From positions 23,996,004-24,060,003 of the forward strand of contig OZ037765.1 of the NCBI GenBank assembly GCA_964035545.1: a stretch of DNA of 64,000 nt, in the 5' to 3' direction. This stretch comes from Bugula neritina (lineage: Eukaryota > Bryozoa > Gymnolaemata > Cheilostomatida > Bugulidae). The notes beneath the pieces are model-generated. The model was not told the origin of the DNA. It worked only from the letters and a program-made list of their open reading frames with translations, and did not search any database. Numbering within the stretch: the stretch's first letter is position 1; each line of letters opens with the position of its first letter. The translations under genes were made by a program, and so were the position numbers. Positions 14,801 to 25,732 of this stretch are shown piece by piece.

Positions 14801-17800
14801 TGTATTTTGAAGAATAAGAACAAGTTAGACAACATTTATCAGATGACATAGACTTGCATTCAAATTCAGTACAATTCATAAAAGTGTTCTGTTTCCATAA
14901 AAGTTTATACTCAACAAAGTGACTTAAATGTGTTCCAATATTAAGACAACAGCAAACAGGGTAAAAGATGGCAAGGCTGAGCTCTGGTTGCAACCAAATA
15001 ACTCAAAATGGCTTTTTTAAGGAGTTGAACCCTAATGGCACCTGTTAGTTAAAGAGAGATAATTTTTCTTGTTCACACTTTAACCAATATTGATAGAAGA
15101 TAAGGTCTTGTAGGAATGTATTCATACCAAAATTTAATCATTTTCAACTATACTCAATAAGTATTTATATAAAACATGCTGCAGGCACCTGGGTACCGTT
15201 CCAAACAAGGATTTATCTTAACAACCAAATAAATTATTAGATATACATGGGAAAATGAAATAATAAATATTCAAACAGACACTACATTTTACATTATTTA
15301 AATTGCATTGGGTGAAAACCCACATGTTCACATGGTCTAGTTGTATGAAGTTTGTTCCTCTCAAAAAATACAAAGTTCTCCAAATAAATTATTTCATGTA
15401 TTCTGCCAGCATCAAACTATATAAAACTCAAGTCAAGCGTGCGTACCAACGCTATTGTCTCACTACTACATTTTCATATAAAAAAATGGGATTTTCTTAC
15501 AGATTTTGGTTTTATTTGAATGAAACCGTACAGTTGATAAAAACAATCAAACAATGCAATGTAAATGTAATGAGAGTAATGTAGAAAAACAAATACCAAG
15601 GTTGATATGCATCATTAGTCAAAAGTTGGCTCAAGTTTTATATAGCTTTGTGATCTCCATTATTAATATATGATATCAAGAATTTCATATCCAGATACAG
15701 ACTGTTGTATTGTTTAGGGGAAACGATTCTTACTAGAATCAGGCTGTAGGTACTGAGTCATACTTGGTAAGTCTTCTAACCACCAGACTATTAGTACTCA
15801 ATTTAGTTATTAGTTATACAAATCATATTAAAATGCAATATTGTACCAATTTCTTACAGTTATATTGTATGATGGATTGAAAAAAATAAAATTGAGACAG
15901 AAAAAAATCACCCTTATATTTTACCTTGTGGACAGCTGGTACATGACATTTGACCTCCAATGCTGTAACTCCCTGCAGTGCAATTGTTAGATGCAGTAGA
16001 ATTACACTCTGCACCAGATGGACATTGGACACAGGAGTTGCTGGATTCTGGTGGCAGATAGAAACCTGGAGAGAAGCAGAGATCTGTATTATAGACTGCG
16101 TGGAAATAACTAAATTATAATCAAGGATAAAACTGCCTAAAAGTATATCCAATTAGTGGAAGACATAATTAATACACTTAATGAAAAACATGCATAAATT
16201 ACCGCCAGGACAAGAAGTACAGTCAGGTACTCCAAGAGGACTGACATAATTATCAGGACAAAGTTGAGAATGAGTTGAGTTACAGGAATATTCAGCAGGA
16301 CACTGATCACACTCTGATTGTCCTTCTAGTGGCTGGTAGTATCCTGTGGGTAAATAATATAAAAAATTTAAAGAACAATAAAAATAAATGCATAAAGTAC
16401 TGGGAAATGATGGTTTTTAATCAAATATTTATACAATATAAAGTATGCTAATCTTATGAGTAATGCTGTGTTAGCAGATCAATGCTGGCTATCAACAGTA
16501 AACTCATGCAGCAACCGGAATAAAAGCAAGTAACATCTATAAACTTTTACTGAATGCTTTCTAATGAAAACTTTGATTGATCCAATGCCATTAAATTCAT
16601 GTTTCAATGGATTTAATCTACATAGGTTGACACCCTAACACAGCTGTTTCTTGAACATTTTTTCTTTATAGTTACCCTAAACGCAAGAACATTTCTTATT
16701 AAATAATATTAACATATTCAAAAGATCAAAACCTGTTTATTTTAATGCTGTGTAAAACATTTCCAGTAACAAGCAAGAAGCAATTTTTCGCATGTCATTT
16801 GTGGCAGCTTGAATAAGGCATCACACTTCACTTTGAAAAGAGTACATAAAGATAATTGAAAATACTATAACTAACAACATTAAATTCTAAATAAATAAAA
16901 AAAAACTTTGGTATCCTAAGCACTTTGTCTACAGACCAAAGAAGAAGAAGATGGTAAAAACTGATCAGAAATAAAGTGGTACAGTAGTAGAAGCTAAAAA
17001 GTGAAAGTGAGAACTGATGAGAAGATACGAGACTAACAAATTCTGCAGTATCACTGGTGAAGTATGTCACATACAAATGAACACCCAAACGTAAGTTAAT
17101 AACAACATGAATAAAGAAAGGAACAAAAAAATAAGTTGAAAGAAAAAATAAAAAAGGGATAAAAAAATCCCCCTGATTATTTACCTTGTGGGCAGCTGGT
17201 GCATGACATTTGACCTTCAATGCTGTAACTCCCTGCAGTGCAATTGTTAGATGCAGTGGAATTACACTCTGCACCAGATGGACATTGGACACAGGAGTTG
17301 CTGGATTCTGGTGGCAGATAGAAACCTGAAGAGAAGTAGAGATCTGTATTATATACTGTATGGGAATTATTAGAGATAAAAATGCTTATATGTTGATGAA
17401 AAAAGAAAAAGATTGTTAACTGCAAAGAATGGAACTTCTATGTTTTTGCTGTACCAGAAAGTACTTTTCATACGAGACTATATAATATACTACCATCAGG
17501 ACAAGAAGTACAATCAGCTACTCCAAGAGGACTGACATAATTATCAGGACAAAGTTGAGAATGAGTTGAATTACAGGAATATCCAACAGGACACTGATCA
17601 CACTCTGATTGTCCTTCTAGTGGCTGGTAGTATCCTGTGGATGTAGAAGATAAAACATTTAAACAGGTTCTGCATTCAATAGCCTGTGGCTATAGGAACT
17701 GATGCAAGTTACTTTACTTTAATAACAAACTTATGAATATACATTAATATCCATAATTATATACCAGGTAGTTTGAACAGTGAAAATAGGTTATACAATT

Positions 17801-20800
17801 CATCCAATCACATGGAATAATTTTTGAAAAGTCAGCACAATCCAAAAACGTGTTCTTCTTTCAGCAAAACTCGTACTCAACACAATGACCTAAAGGTGCT
17901 CCAATATTAGGACAAGGAGATAGAAAAGGGACAGGAGTAAGGGATGGCGATACTGGGTTCTGGTTGCAACCAAATGACTCAAAAATTATAATAAAATAAA
18001 AACAAATTTCCTATGCTCAAAATAGTTGGTTTTTCAAAGAAACAATGGCACCTAGTAGTTAAGGAGAGATGATTTTTTAGTTTACACTGTGATAAATATT
18101 GATAGACCAATAAGGTTTTATAGCATGTATTCCCACCAAGAGTTAATCATTTTCAATTTAAATTTTTTAGCATTTACTTAAATTATGCTGCGAGCGCCTT
18201 AATACTACTTCAGATGTATTCATTCATTTTTAGATATTTAAATAGATAGTTATGTATACTAAAAAATAGTGAATAACAAGTATCCAAACAAATACTACAT
18301 ATACATTGCTCGAATAGAATCTTGTTCGGGTAACATTGAATGAAAACCACACAATCCTAATGGATAACAATAAAAGACAACTCCGAATAAACTGCCAGTA
18401 TAAAACTGTAAAGCTCAGCATATCAAATGTGTCTACCAACTCTAACATCTCACTATACTGAACTCTACTAGTTCAACTGTAATATAATGTAGATGCTCCT
18501 AAAAAATAGTAGTGCAACTTTTGCTGAGTATCTTATTTTATTTCATATATTATATTTGCGAGTCTTGTACAGGTTCATATGGTGCATTAGATAGGGTAGA
18601 CTCAGGTTTTATACTGCTCATGATTTCAACAACTGCAATAATATATCAAATGAAAAATTTTCTATCTAGATACAGACTGTTGTATTGTTTAGGGTAACTC
18701 ATTCTTACTAGAATCAGGCTATAGGTGCTGAGTACATACTTGGTAAGTGTTCTAACCACCAGACAATAGACCTTTTTCAAAGGTCCCCATATCCCCTATA
18801 CAATTAAGAGTTGTGTCCTCCCAAAGTGAATAGTTTGAACCTTTGTATAAAGAGCAAACTCATTAAAAATTTAAAGTTTGACTGCTACTTAAAATTCTAA
18901 TTATGCTATAGAATTGTTCTTTTAGGAGATAAATGTTTTGGTATAAGCACTCATATTAGCAGTTCAAAAAAGATTTTAAAAATATTTTTTAATGAAGAAT
19001 TTTGAAGAAAATAAACTTGAAAACATTTTTGTGGGTTTGGTTACTGAGCAATGCTAAAGTAGCACTTCAACATTGCTCAGTAACCAAAACCACAAAAATG
19101 AGTTCGAGTATATTTTGTTCAACAATTTTCATTTTGGGAGGACACTACTCTTAATTGCAAGGGGGAAATTAGGAACCTCTGAAAAGGGTCTATTAGTGCC
19201 CAATTTAGCTATTATTTATACAAATCGATTATAGGTAAAAATGGCACAGGTAAAGATGGCACGGTAAAAATGGCACAGGTAATATTGGCACACATGGAAA
19301 GTAGGTAAAATGGCAAACTGATGTTGAATTTTCCCAAACCCTTTACCCATATCCCCAACCCTTAAACCCCAACCTCAAACTCAGACCCCACATTTCAAAC
19401 CCTAATATTGAAAATGTGTCATTTTTACCTACTTTGCCATTTGTGCTATTATTACCTGTGCCATTATTACCTGTGCCATTTTCACCGTGCCATTTTTACC
19501 GGGCACCATACAAATCACATAAAAATACAATATTGTACTAATTTCATACAGTTATATGGTATAAATTAGGGATATGAAAAATCCCCAACCCCCTATTGTT
19601 TACCTTGTGGACAGCCAGTACATGACATTTGACCTTCAATGCTGTAACTCCCTGCAGTGCAATTGTTAGATGCAGTAGAATTACACTCTGCACCAGATGG
19701 ACATTGGACACAGGAGTTGCTAGATTCTGGTGGCAGATAGAAACCTGAAGAGAAGCAGAGATCTGTATTATATACTGCATGTAAATTATTAAAGATAAAA
19801 CTCTTTAGATGTATATCCACTTAGCGGAAAGTATAATTAATACACTCGACAAATAAACATGTATAAATTACCGTCAGGACAGGTGATACAGTCAGCTACT
19901 CCAAGAGGACTGACATAATTATCAGGACAAAGTTGAGAATGAGTTGAATTACAGGAAGATCCAACAGGACACTGATCACACTCTGATTGTCCTCCAAGTG
20001 GCTGGTAGTATCCTGTGGGGGAAATATAGAATGGAAAAATAAAAGAACCTCTATGAAAGATTGCGGTTAAAATTTCCGGTTTCTATTTAAATTAGGCCAA
20101 TTGCTTCAAGTAAAAAGACACAAAATTTTAGACTTGGCGACATTAGGCAAGATTTTTAAGTAGTGTATAAGCAGCAAAAACAAGAAGTAGTATTTAAAAT
20201 AGTTTAACCACTGAAATAGTTTCATACCCATAATGTAAGAATTATATAATGAGGTAGAGTATATGTAATACTAGTTCAATTGATACTTGAGGGTATTTGA
20301 AACTAATATTAAGTGATAAAGTACACAAGCTTTTCTATGAGCCCAGGTACAACATATATCATATTATCCTAGCTATTACTATGCATGGTTGCCAACACAA
20401 GTACACAACAATCCATTTTCATTCAATGAAATTCAATAGCTGTATATATAAGCATAACGTGGTGTGAAAAGCAAATCACAGCATGAATTATGCAGCTATA
20501 CAGTTACTTCCACCATATTTCAGATGTAACAAAATTTTAGCAGTTCAAACCCAACGCTCATAAAAAGAATTGGGCAACATTTCATTTCTTCTAGTTTTAG
20601 AAAATAACTCCAGGACATTTAAGATGAATAAATTAAAGAGAAAGGAAGCAACATTTTCAATAACTCCATCAAACTGGCTAGAATTATATTTCTCAATCTA
20701 CTAGACCCTCCTCTCACTGTCCTACACATGTGTTACAACTGTTACACTCTACACCAATAGCATGTGTGCCACTGGCCATACCTGGTGAACACTGAGTACA

Positions 20801-23800
20801 GTTAGTGGATTTATCAAGAGAATATGTTCCAGCGTCACAGCTGACTGGAGAGGATGTGGGGTCTGAACACTCGTGTCCTGCTGGACAATCTAAGCAGTCG
20901 GTTTGACCATTTCCTATTTGATACTCGCCACTGGCACACACAGTGTGTGAAGTCATGCCTTCTGACGGGCATTTAGAACCTGAAGAAAGAACAACAACAT
21001 TTAAGTGTGCAGTCGAGATATTTACTGGGTGGTGATAAGTCATGTAGAAACATAGTAAATGAAGCTAGAAAGAATAAATAAATATTCTATAGCCATTTAT
21101 TACTTTATCATTCCTTGGAAAAAAAATCCAACTAATAATTTTTTACCTTGTAATTTGACTACAGACTGTGGTCATGCCTTATTAAAAAAATCTTTACTAA
21201 ACAAAAGTGCATCAAACTTTTTCATATTTACACACTTATTTTTAAAAGTTAAACAATAAGTATGGTCATTGTACACTTCCTGTAGGCTTTAGGTTGTAGG
21301 TGATAAGCTGATCAATAATAGGAAGCATACAGACATTGCTGTACAAAATGTGTATAAAGAATCTATTTGTTTTATTCTTGTTCAACTATTGATTCACGCT
21401 AACCACATTATGATATGAAAGCATAATCTATCTACATATATATATACAGGTTACAGCAGAATAAGGTACCTACAAACTATACTAAACCTCAGGAGTAAGA
21501 GGAATGTCCAGTTCTACACTTACCTGCAGGACATGTGACGCAGGAGTCGGGGGCGTCTGACTCGCCCCTGTAAGAGCCTGTGGAACAGTCTTGACACCCA
21601 GTGTTGTTAGCGAGTGGGTATTGGCCAGCATTACATACCTAGCGAGACAAGAATATGGACTCTGTTACAACTTATTCAGACAAAATATTACCAATTATAA
21701 GAAATAGACTGACACCAAAACTATACCTTCAAGAGTTATTTATTTTTCAGAGAGGTTTTAAGGAGACTTAATAATCTACAACGTATAGTAGAGTAAATCT
21801 TTTGGTTAATAGCACAGTGTAACATGATACACTAATAATATAACTTGTACACTTGAGCATCAACATGCTACAATATTAGACAATAATGAGCCGTCTACTG
21901 CATGCATCCAACTTGTGAATTGTCAACATAGAGATTATAGACAAGAGATTGAGTATCAATGAAATACAAAGTGTTAATATAGTATCATTATCAAGGTGCT
22001 TATTCCCAGATAATCAATCAGTAAAAACTAATAAATACAAGTGCTGTTAGTCAACTGCCTTTAGAATAAGTTCTGCAATTTTCTATATAAATTGGTTACT
22101 TGGGGCAGAGGCTGCAAATTTCCTTGAGAATAGCTTATTTGTGAGATTTTTCTCCAATAAAAGATGCTGCTCCTGCCAAATATTTTACTAAGTAGATCTG
22201 ACTCATAAAGCAACACAAAGAGTGGGATTTTTGCAACATATTGTTACGGTAATTACATTAAATAATCACACTCTGGCAAATATATTCCTAAAAGAAAGAA
22301 TATTACCAAACATTTAAGTTTAGGTACTAAAATTTTTACAGCCTTAGTTTTTAGCTTTCTTAAACAAATTTGGTTTAGGGCTATAATTATTTCTTTTGCT
22401 ACATTTTTAATATGAAACACAGAAATTTCTCAATTTCTTCATTTCCGCACCTACCTCATCATACATCAACTCAGTCTATGTTATTTACGATAAGCTCATT
22501 TCTTAAAATAGAGTAACTCTTTTTGTTCAACAATTAATTACAACCAAATCACAACTTTTTGAAATAAAACTTTATTCAGCACCAGAAAAAAATTACTTCA
22601 TTATTAATGCAAGGAACTTAAAATTTAAGTATTTATAAAACGAAAACTACATGAGCAATTAATATCTAAAAGAGTAAAATGAAATAATAATAACTCAAAA
22701 GTTTTTAATTTTTTTCGACAAATCATACAGATAATTTTTTTTCGGTTTCACTCATTACAACACTAAAGTAAAAGGGAGTTATACAGTTCTTTTTGTTAGA
22801 ACAGCTGACTTACCACAGGGGCAGCGTTGGTAGACTTGCAGACGTAGCCAGGAGTATTAGCTGAGCATTCAGTACACGTGGCTTGTCCATCCAGAGAATA
22901 CTGTCCAGTGACACACTGCACTTGATCAGCTGTAACACCATTATTTATACAGCAAAACTTGAAAATAAATTGTAAACTGACTGAAATATGCTACAGTTAT
23001 GTATTACAGGTTGAGGTAGTAGATCCATGAGGTGGGTATTGCTTCAAATAGATAGGCATATAAAGAAGTGTAATATGTTAATAAAAGTTAGAAAAAGTCA
23101 GCTAGAGATGTATTAACAAGATGAGAGCGACTGGCCATTAATATTGTACATATAAAACAGACTGGCAAAATACATAATCAAAAATACTCTCTGGACGATA
23201 AATTTTAGCGAAAAAAATCTTAATAAAGTAGCCCATATACTTATGATGTTCAGACATTCATGGTAATGTAGTCTTTAAAGGTGACATTACAAATTTATAT
23301 ATTTAATAATTTTCTTATCAAATATTACGTGCTAACTTATTAAATATCAAATTACATTAACTTCTGCTGCTTTTTTAGCAATTGCAAGTGATTTCAGCAT
23401 GAAATGAATACTGCTAGATTTTAATGCTAAATATATTTTTTAAATAAAAATTGATAACAGAAGGCATTTGTAAAATTGATCTCATTTTTGGAAAGCCCAG
23501 TGAAATTGTTAGATCAGATTCATATCTTTAAGTTTGGAGAATGAGTTGACAGTAAAAATGTGGAACTGCCAACATTACACTCAAAAAACTGCTAAACATT
23601 TAACAGTGAAGCTCTACTTTTGCAAGCATGTGTAATACTAACTAGAGGAGAGTTATATAAACTGTCTGTACTACATTCTGACACAGTACTTTGCTTTCAG
23701 TGCATTACTGATTGCTTATTCTACTCATTGTCCAAGACAATAAGGATTAATTGCAAACATAACATGCATTGTGCTACGTTATGTTTAGAAACATCACAAT

Positions 23801-25732
23801 ATTTGAAAACGTCAATAACTCGAATCATTTAGAAATAGCTACTGCATGTCCATATGAATACCATACGTGTAGTAGCTGTTGCTTCATTTAAGCCAATTAT
23901 ATGTTACAATTTTTTAAGCAGGCTGCAAAATTTTAAATCAACAATATCAATCCATAGTTACTGAGCTGCCAAAACTTATAAAATACCATCAAACCAGGAA
24001 AATTTACACTCAATTAGTACAACTGCAACTTCTGGTAGACCATATATTCACAATAATTATATGCAATAAACTTACATAATACATTAAAACACAAGCATAG
24101 TTTAAAATAAGTTTTTAGTAAACCACAAAATTCTATTTTAGCTACAATGATTTAGAGCAGCAAATATGTTTAATATAAAGTTACAAATCTAGGGTAAGCG
24201 CTTTAGGTTGTAACAATATGGCTTTTCTTTCAAATGTATAAAATATCATTTAAAGAGAATTCGATGTCAGATCCTAGTACTAAGAGTGTTGAGCAGTTGC
24301 CATAGAGACAACTTCACATAACATATTTATATAGACTAAATGCTTTAATAGTTACATACCGTCTTTAGAGTAACTATAAAAAATTAAAACCATTTGTATG
24401 CCAATAAAAATTTCTTGAGAAAATCCAAAATGAAAAATCTCACAGTAAAGTTGATTTGACTTGTCTTACCTAACAAGGCGGTAGGACAGGCAAAGCCTGC
24501 AGGACACACAGTGCACGAGGCTGCCCCAGCACTGCTGTAATATCCTGGATCACATGCTAGACAAGCTGAAACAGAGTCGGAGTTAGAGTTACTGTTGTAA
24601 GTTCCAGCAGGGCATTCAGTCTTGGTAACATTGCCCCCTTCACAGCTGCAATACAAGACAGATACTTGGTAGCTAATAGCATCCAGCTGGTTCATTCAAA
24701 GGGCTATTAGCTTAGATTATCAAATAGACTTTATATTGTTAGCTGCATGCTACGGAATTAGTTTCTGTTGATTTAATATTTAGGCTTCTATATTTAGAAG
24801 AATGCAGATTGAAATTTCAAAGAGCTGTTTGCTTAATTTATAAATATATAATACAGTGTAAGTGAAATCAAGTAAGGCCAGCCAGAGGTACAACACATAG
24901 CATGCTAAGAGTCCAGCAACTTACTATGAGCCAGGGGGACAGTTCTGGCAGCCAGAATTCTCATAGTAAGTCCCAGCAGTACAGTCCTCAGCTGTACATA
25001 CTCCTTGAGCTGAGCCTACAACAATGTATATACAGTACGAGACTTACTAGACTTAAATATTATTCCTTATTATACTTAAAAATACATCTTTTAGTTAGCT
25101 TGGGCTCCTTAAATTTTAATTGGGTACATTTATATTTTCAGTATTAGCTAATTGTGTAGATGATCATGTGTTATGCATATAATAAACAAGTTTAATTTTG
25201 AGCAGAAATTGTCATCACTGCTTCTATAGTAGGTATGTAGTTGATTGAAATTCGACTCTGTATTATCCTCTCAAGTGTTATGTGAATACTGAAACTGTAA
25301 ATATCATGCTGCTGTAGCAGCATCACATCAGTTATCAGGTTGGCCACTTCTACATTATTGGAGTTTAGGATTATAATATAGAAAAACTTTTTGCTTTAGA
25401 TTAAAGTGTGCTAGTATAAAGCCTTGGGCAGTGCCCTGTTTTTTATATTGAATTTATACCTCATGTTTTCACATAGAGATTTCAAAAATCTAACTATATT
25501 ACAACCAACTCGAAGTAGTGTCTAATGGACAGGAGGGAAATATCATCAGCTTTTAGTAAAGTCCTATAAGTTGCATGTTATAATATTCATTTAAATGAAA
25601 CAGTTGTCAGGTAAACTAAACTTTTATGGGTTGATTAGTTGAAAGTGAAATATTTTTACCTATCAAAGAGAAGCATAAGAGAAGACTCAATATTGAAGCA
25701 CCACAAGTAAGGGTTTTGCTAAGCAGATGCAT
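109..25732 (-). CDS. Large secreted cysteine-rich GCC2/GCC3 (ephrin-receptor-like) repeat protein, 34 exons, 3' end outside window
   Basis: The gene reads right to left. Exons: 25660-25732, 24925-25015, 24470-24645, 22814-22929, 21524-21638, 20782-20979, 19872-20012, 19604-19744, 17494-17634, 17185-17325, 16203-16343, 15925-16065, 14539-14679, 14287-14427, 14008-14148, 13745-13885, 11732-11872, 11464-11604, 10646-10786, 10397-10528, 9810-9950, 9322-9462, 9087-9224, 8739-8844, 8088-8265, 7606-7722, 7165-7245, 6770-6997, 6035-6197, 5681-5799, 5247-5438, 4827-4954, 552-674, 109-332. They sum to 4813 nt, about 1604 residues, and splice phase agrees at every junction. The product starts with a signal peptide and is then almost entirely repeats with the spacing C-x2-C-P-x-G-x2-C and G-x-Y/F, typical of the GCC2_GCC3 / ephrin-receptor-like family, with many N-glycosylation sequons. 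The last exon ends in a good donor, so more exons (perhaps a membrane anchor) lie beyond position 1. It is probably an extracellular adhesion, matrix or receptor protein; the partner is unknown. I do not recognise an orthologue. Confidence 0.85.
390..551. repeat. Degenerate tandem repeat of about 30 bp touching a splice donor
   Basis: About five imperfect copies of a unit resembling caagagcacataactactaa fill the intron up to the donor of exon 552-674. The last copy ends in tactcac, which on the minus strand is the GTGAGTA donor itself. The copies differ by substitutions and small indels. Confidence 0.6.
2064..3610 (-). pseudogene. Broken reading frame of an invertebrate mobile-element protein inside the TIR element
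   Basis: Minus-strand fragments in different frames line up in order: 3600-3420 (reads SPRSENIGGRTV, then SSRTAKLW), 3377-3183 (MKEEMYLYLHSVEVMP, then NGIWSDMTIE), 3220-2960 (GIIGITTKSETLKVWVYS), and 2270-2190 (LYILPPTDEAIGQCHQ). From memory this order and these motifs resemble a family of uncharacterised proteins common in mobile elements of cnidarians, molluscs and sponges (pattern xxRTAKLW, then SDLxIEQxxMRxxKxxGG, then LPPTxDAxxxHxxR). Stop codons and frameshifts break it and a LINE-like segment interrupts it. The assignment is by recalled pattern only; a profile search would decide. Confidence 0.45.
2610..2945 (-). mobile_element. Non-LTR retrotransposon fragment (C-terminal tail of the reverse transcriptase ORF)
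   Basis: The minus strand reads ETRMLQNIYNMNWEDHV, then IEAIAIDMRRRPLQ, a stop codon, YGNVRRRD, and further on FSDEDVDNRIR, a stop codon and HSLI. This matches the usual tail of RTE/CR1-type LINE polyproteins (R-x-L-R-W-Y-G-H-V-x-R-R, then D-R-x-x-W-R-S-L). In both places the stop stands where the family has tryptophan (TGG changed to TAG or TGA), which indicates decay. It lies between parts of the TIR-element reading frame, so it may be a nested insertion. Confidence 0.55.
7847..7945. repeat. Short degenerate tandem repeat in an intron
   Basis: Three imperfect copies of a segment containing gcaacattacacctacatg lie in the intron between exons 8088-8265 and 7606-7722. No coding content was seen. 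Confidence 0.45.
9087..20012 (-). CDS. Array of 17 tandem exons, each encoding one cysteine-rich repeat (part of the cysteine-rich gene)
   Basis: Seventeen successive exons, 15 of them exactly 141 bp and the others 138 and 132 bp, each encode one repeat of 44-47 residues with six cysteines. All are phase 1 at both ends. Three recent types recur. Type I begins GYYQP and contains CDQCPAG (19872, 17494, 16203, 14539, 14008, 11732, 10646). Type II begins GFYLPPESSNS (19604, 17185, 15925, 14287). Type III begins GFYQPVES (13745, 11464). In transcript order they run I-II four times, I-III twice, then I, followed by four diverged older repeats (10397, 9810, 9322, 9087). The two exons of a unit are separated by short introns of about 110-170 bp, and units by longer, variable ones. 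Sequons such as NST and NLT occur in most repeats. The pattern shows growth by duplication of two-exon units; the near-identity of type I exons suggests recent duplication or gene conversion. Confidence 0.85.
9946..10090. repeat. 15-bp minisatellite overlapping a splice acceptor
   Basis: Nine full copies and one partial copy of the 15-bp unit gtaacctgtacatta start inside the last five bases of exon 9810-9950 and run into the upstream intron. On the minus strand each unit carries a tacag followed by gttac, so the true acceptor AG is repeated. The distal copies drift (gtaagctgt, ctgttcatta). Confidence 0.9.
11873..13744. other. 1.87-kb intron with no recognised content
   Basis: This intron lies between two array units (exons 13745-13885 and 11732-11872). 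It is AT-rich. The plus-strand open stretch at 13019-13246 has no family features. I see no repeat exon hidden in it. Confidence 0.6.
14680..15924. repeat. Intron copy 1 of a duplicated segment (unoccupied insertion sites)
   Basis: This 1245-bp intron between exons 15925-16065 and 14539-14679 is a diverged duplicate of 17635-19603. Shared stretches include catttaaacaggttctg near the left end, gactgttgtattgtttaggg, and the segment at 15775-15830. It lacks the two insertions found in copy 2, so 15789-15790 and 15816-15825 are the corresponding empty sites. Confidence 0.75.
15718..15794 (-). repeat. tRNA-like (possible SINE head) segment, copy 1
   Basis: The minus strand reads tagtctggtggttag, resembling a pol III A box, and about 40 bases on reads gattctagtaagaatc, resembling a B box with a T-stem. 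A matching segment at 18695-18768 comes from the intron duplication and is interrupted by the 422-bp element. I could not fold a full tRNA, so a decayed tRNA-derived SINE is only possible. Confidence 0.25.
18769..19190. mobile_element. 422-bp inverted-repeat element (MITE-like) with TA target duplication
   Basis: The ends are inverted copies: gacctttttcaaaggt on the left and its near-complement ending ctgaaaagggtc on the right, continuing through gagttgtgtcctccc and its complement. TA flanks both ends (18767-18768 and 19191-19192). The centre (about 19019-19103) is a near-perfect hairpin with ggtttggttactgagcaatg. No coding capacity was seen. The paralogous intron at 15789 shows the unoccupied TA site. 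Confidence 0.85.
19227..19507. mobile_element. 281-bp inverted-repeat element with 9-bp target duplication
   Basis: Direct copies of atacaaatc flank it (19218-19226 and 19508-19516); the paralogous intron has a single copy near 15817. Inside, repeats of ggtaaaaatggcac on the left oppose their complements (gtgccatttttacc) on the right. A C-rich centre reads ccctttacccatatcccc. The last seven or so bases at each end are not perfectly inverted. A 9-bp duplication is typical of Mutator-like elements (hAT gives 8), so it is probably a non-autonomous element of that kind. Confidence 0.75.
20013..24469. other. Introns of the N-terminal region without recognised elements
   Basis: The intervals 20013-20781, 20980-21523, 21639-22813 and 22930-24469 are AT-rich introns between the N-terminal exons. 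I saw no further cysteine-rich exon, inverted repeat or coding relic in them. Confidence 0.5.
25660..25732 (-). CDS. Signal-peptide first coding exon of the cysteine-rich gene
   Basis: The ATG is at 25732-25730. Twenty-four codons follow (Met-His-Leu-Leu-Ser-Lys, then a hydrophobic run ending Leu-Leu-Leu-Cys-Phe-Ser-Leu-Ile), and one G precedes a GTAAAA donor. The phase-1 end joins the acceptor at 25015 to read Ile-Gly-Ser-Ala-Gln-Gly-Val-Cys, giving a charged n-region, a hydrophobic h-region and a plausible signal-peptidase site near Ser-Ala-Gln. The exon is too short to stand out as an open reading frame; it was found by looking upstream of the first cysteine-rich exon for a phase-1 leader. 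An alternative is a further non-coding or longer 5' exon, but hydrophobicity, frame and position all agree. Confidence 0.75.

Larger units (their letters stand above)
17635..19603. repeat. Intron copy 2 of the duplicated segment, carrying two insertions
   Basis: This intron is 1969 bp. Removing the 422-bp and 281-bp insertions and their target duplications (2 and 9 bp) leaves 1255 bp, almost the 1245 bp of copy 1. The flanking exons (17494-17634 and 19604-19744) are the same type I and type II pair as around copy 1, so the duplication covered exon, intron and exon. Confidence 0.75.

Noticed and set aside
20714-20781. In-frame extension of exon 20782-20979 to a stop at 20714
   Set aside because: A GTATGG donor at 20781 gives the phase-1 end ending CSPG, like every other repeat exon, and splices in frame to 20012; reading on would end the protein early.
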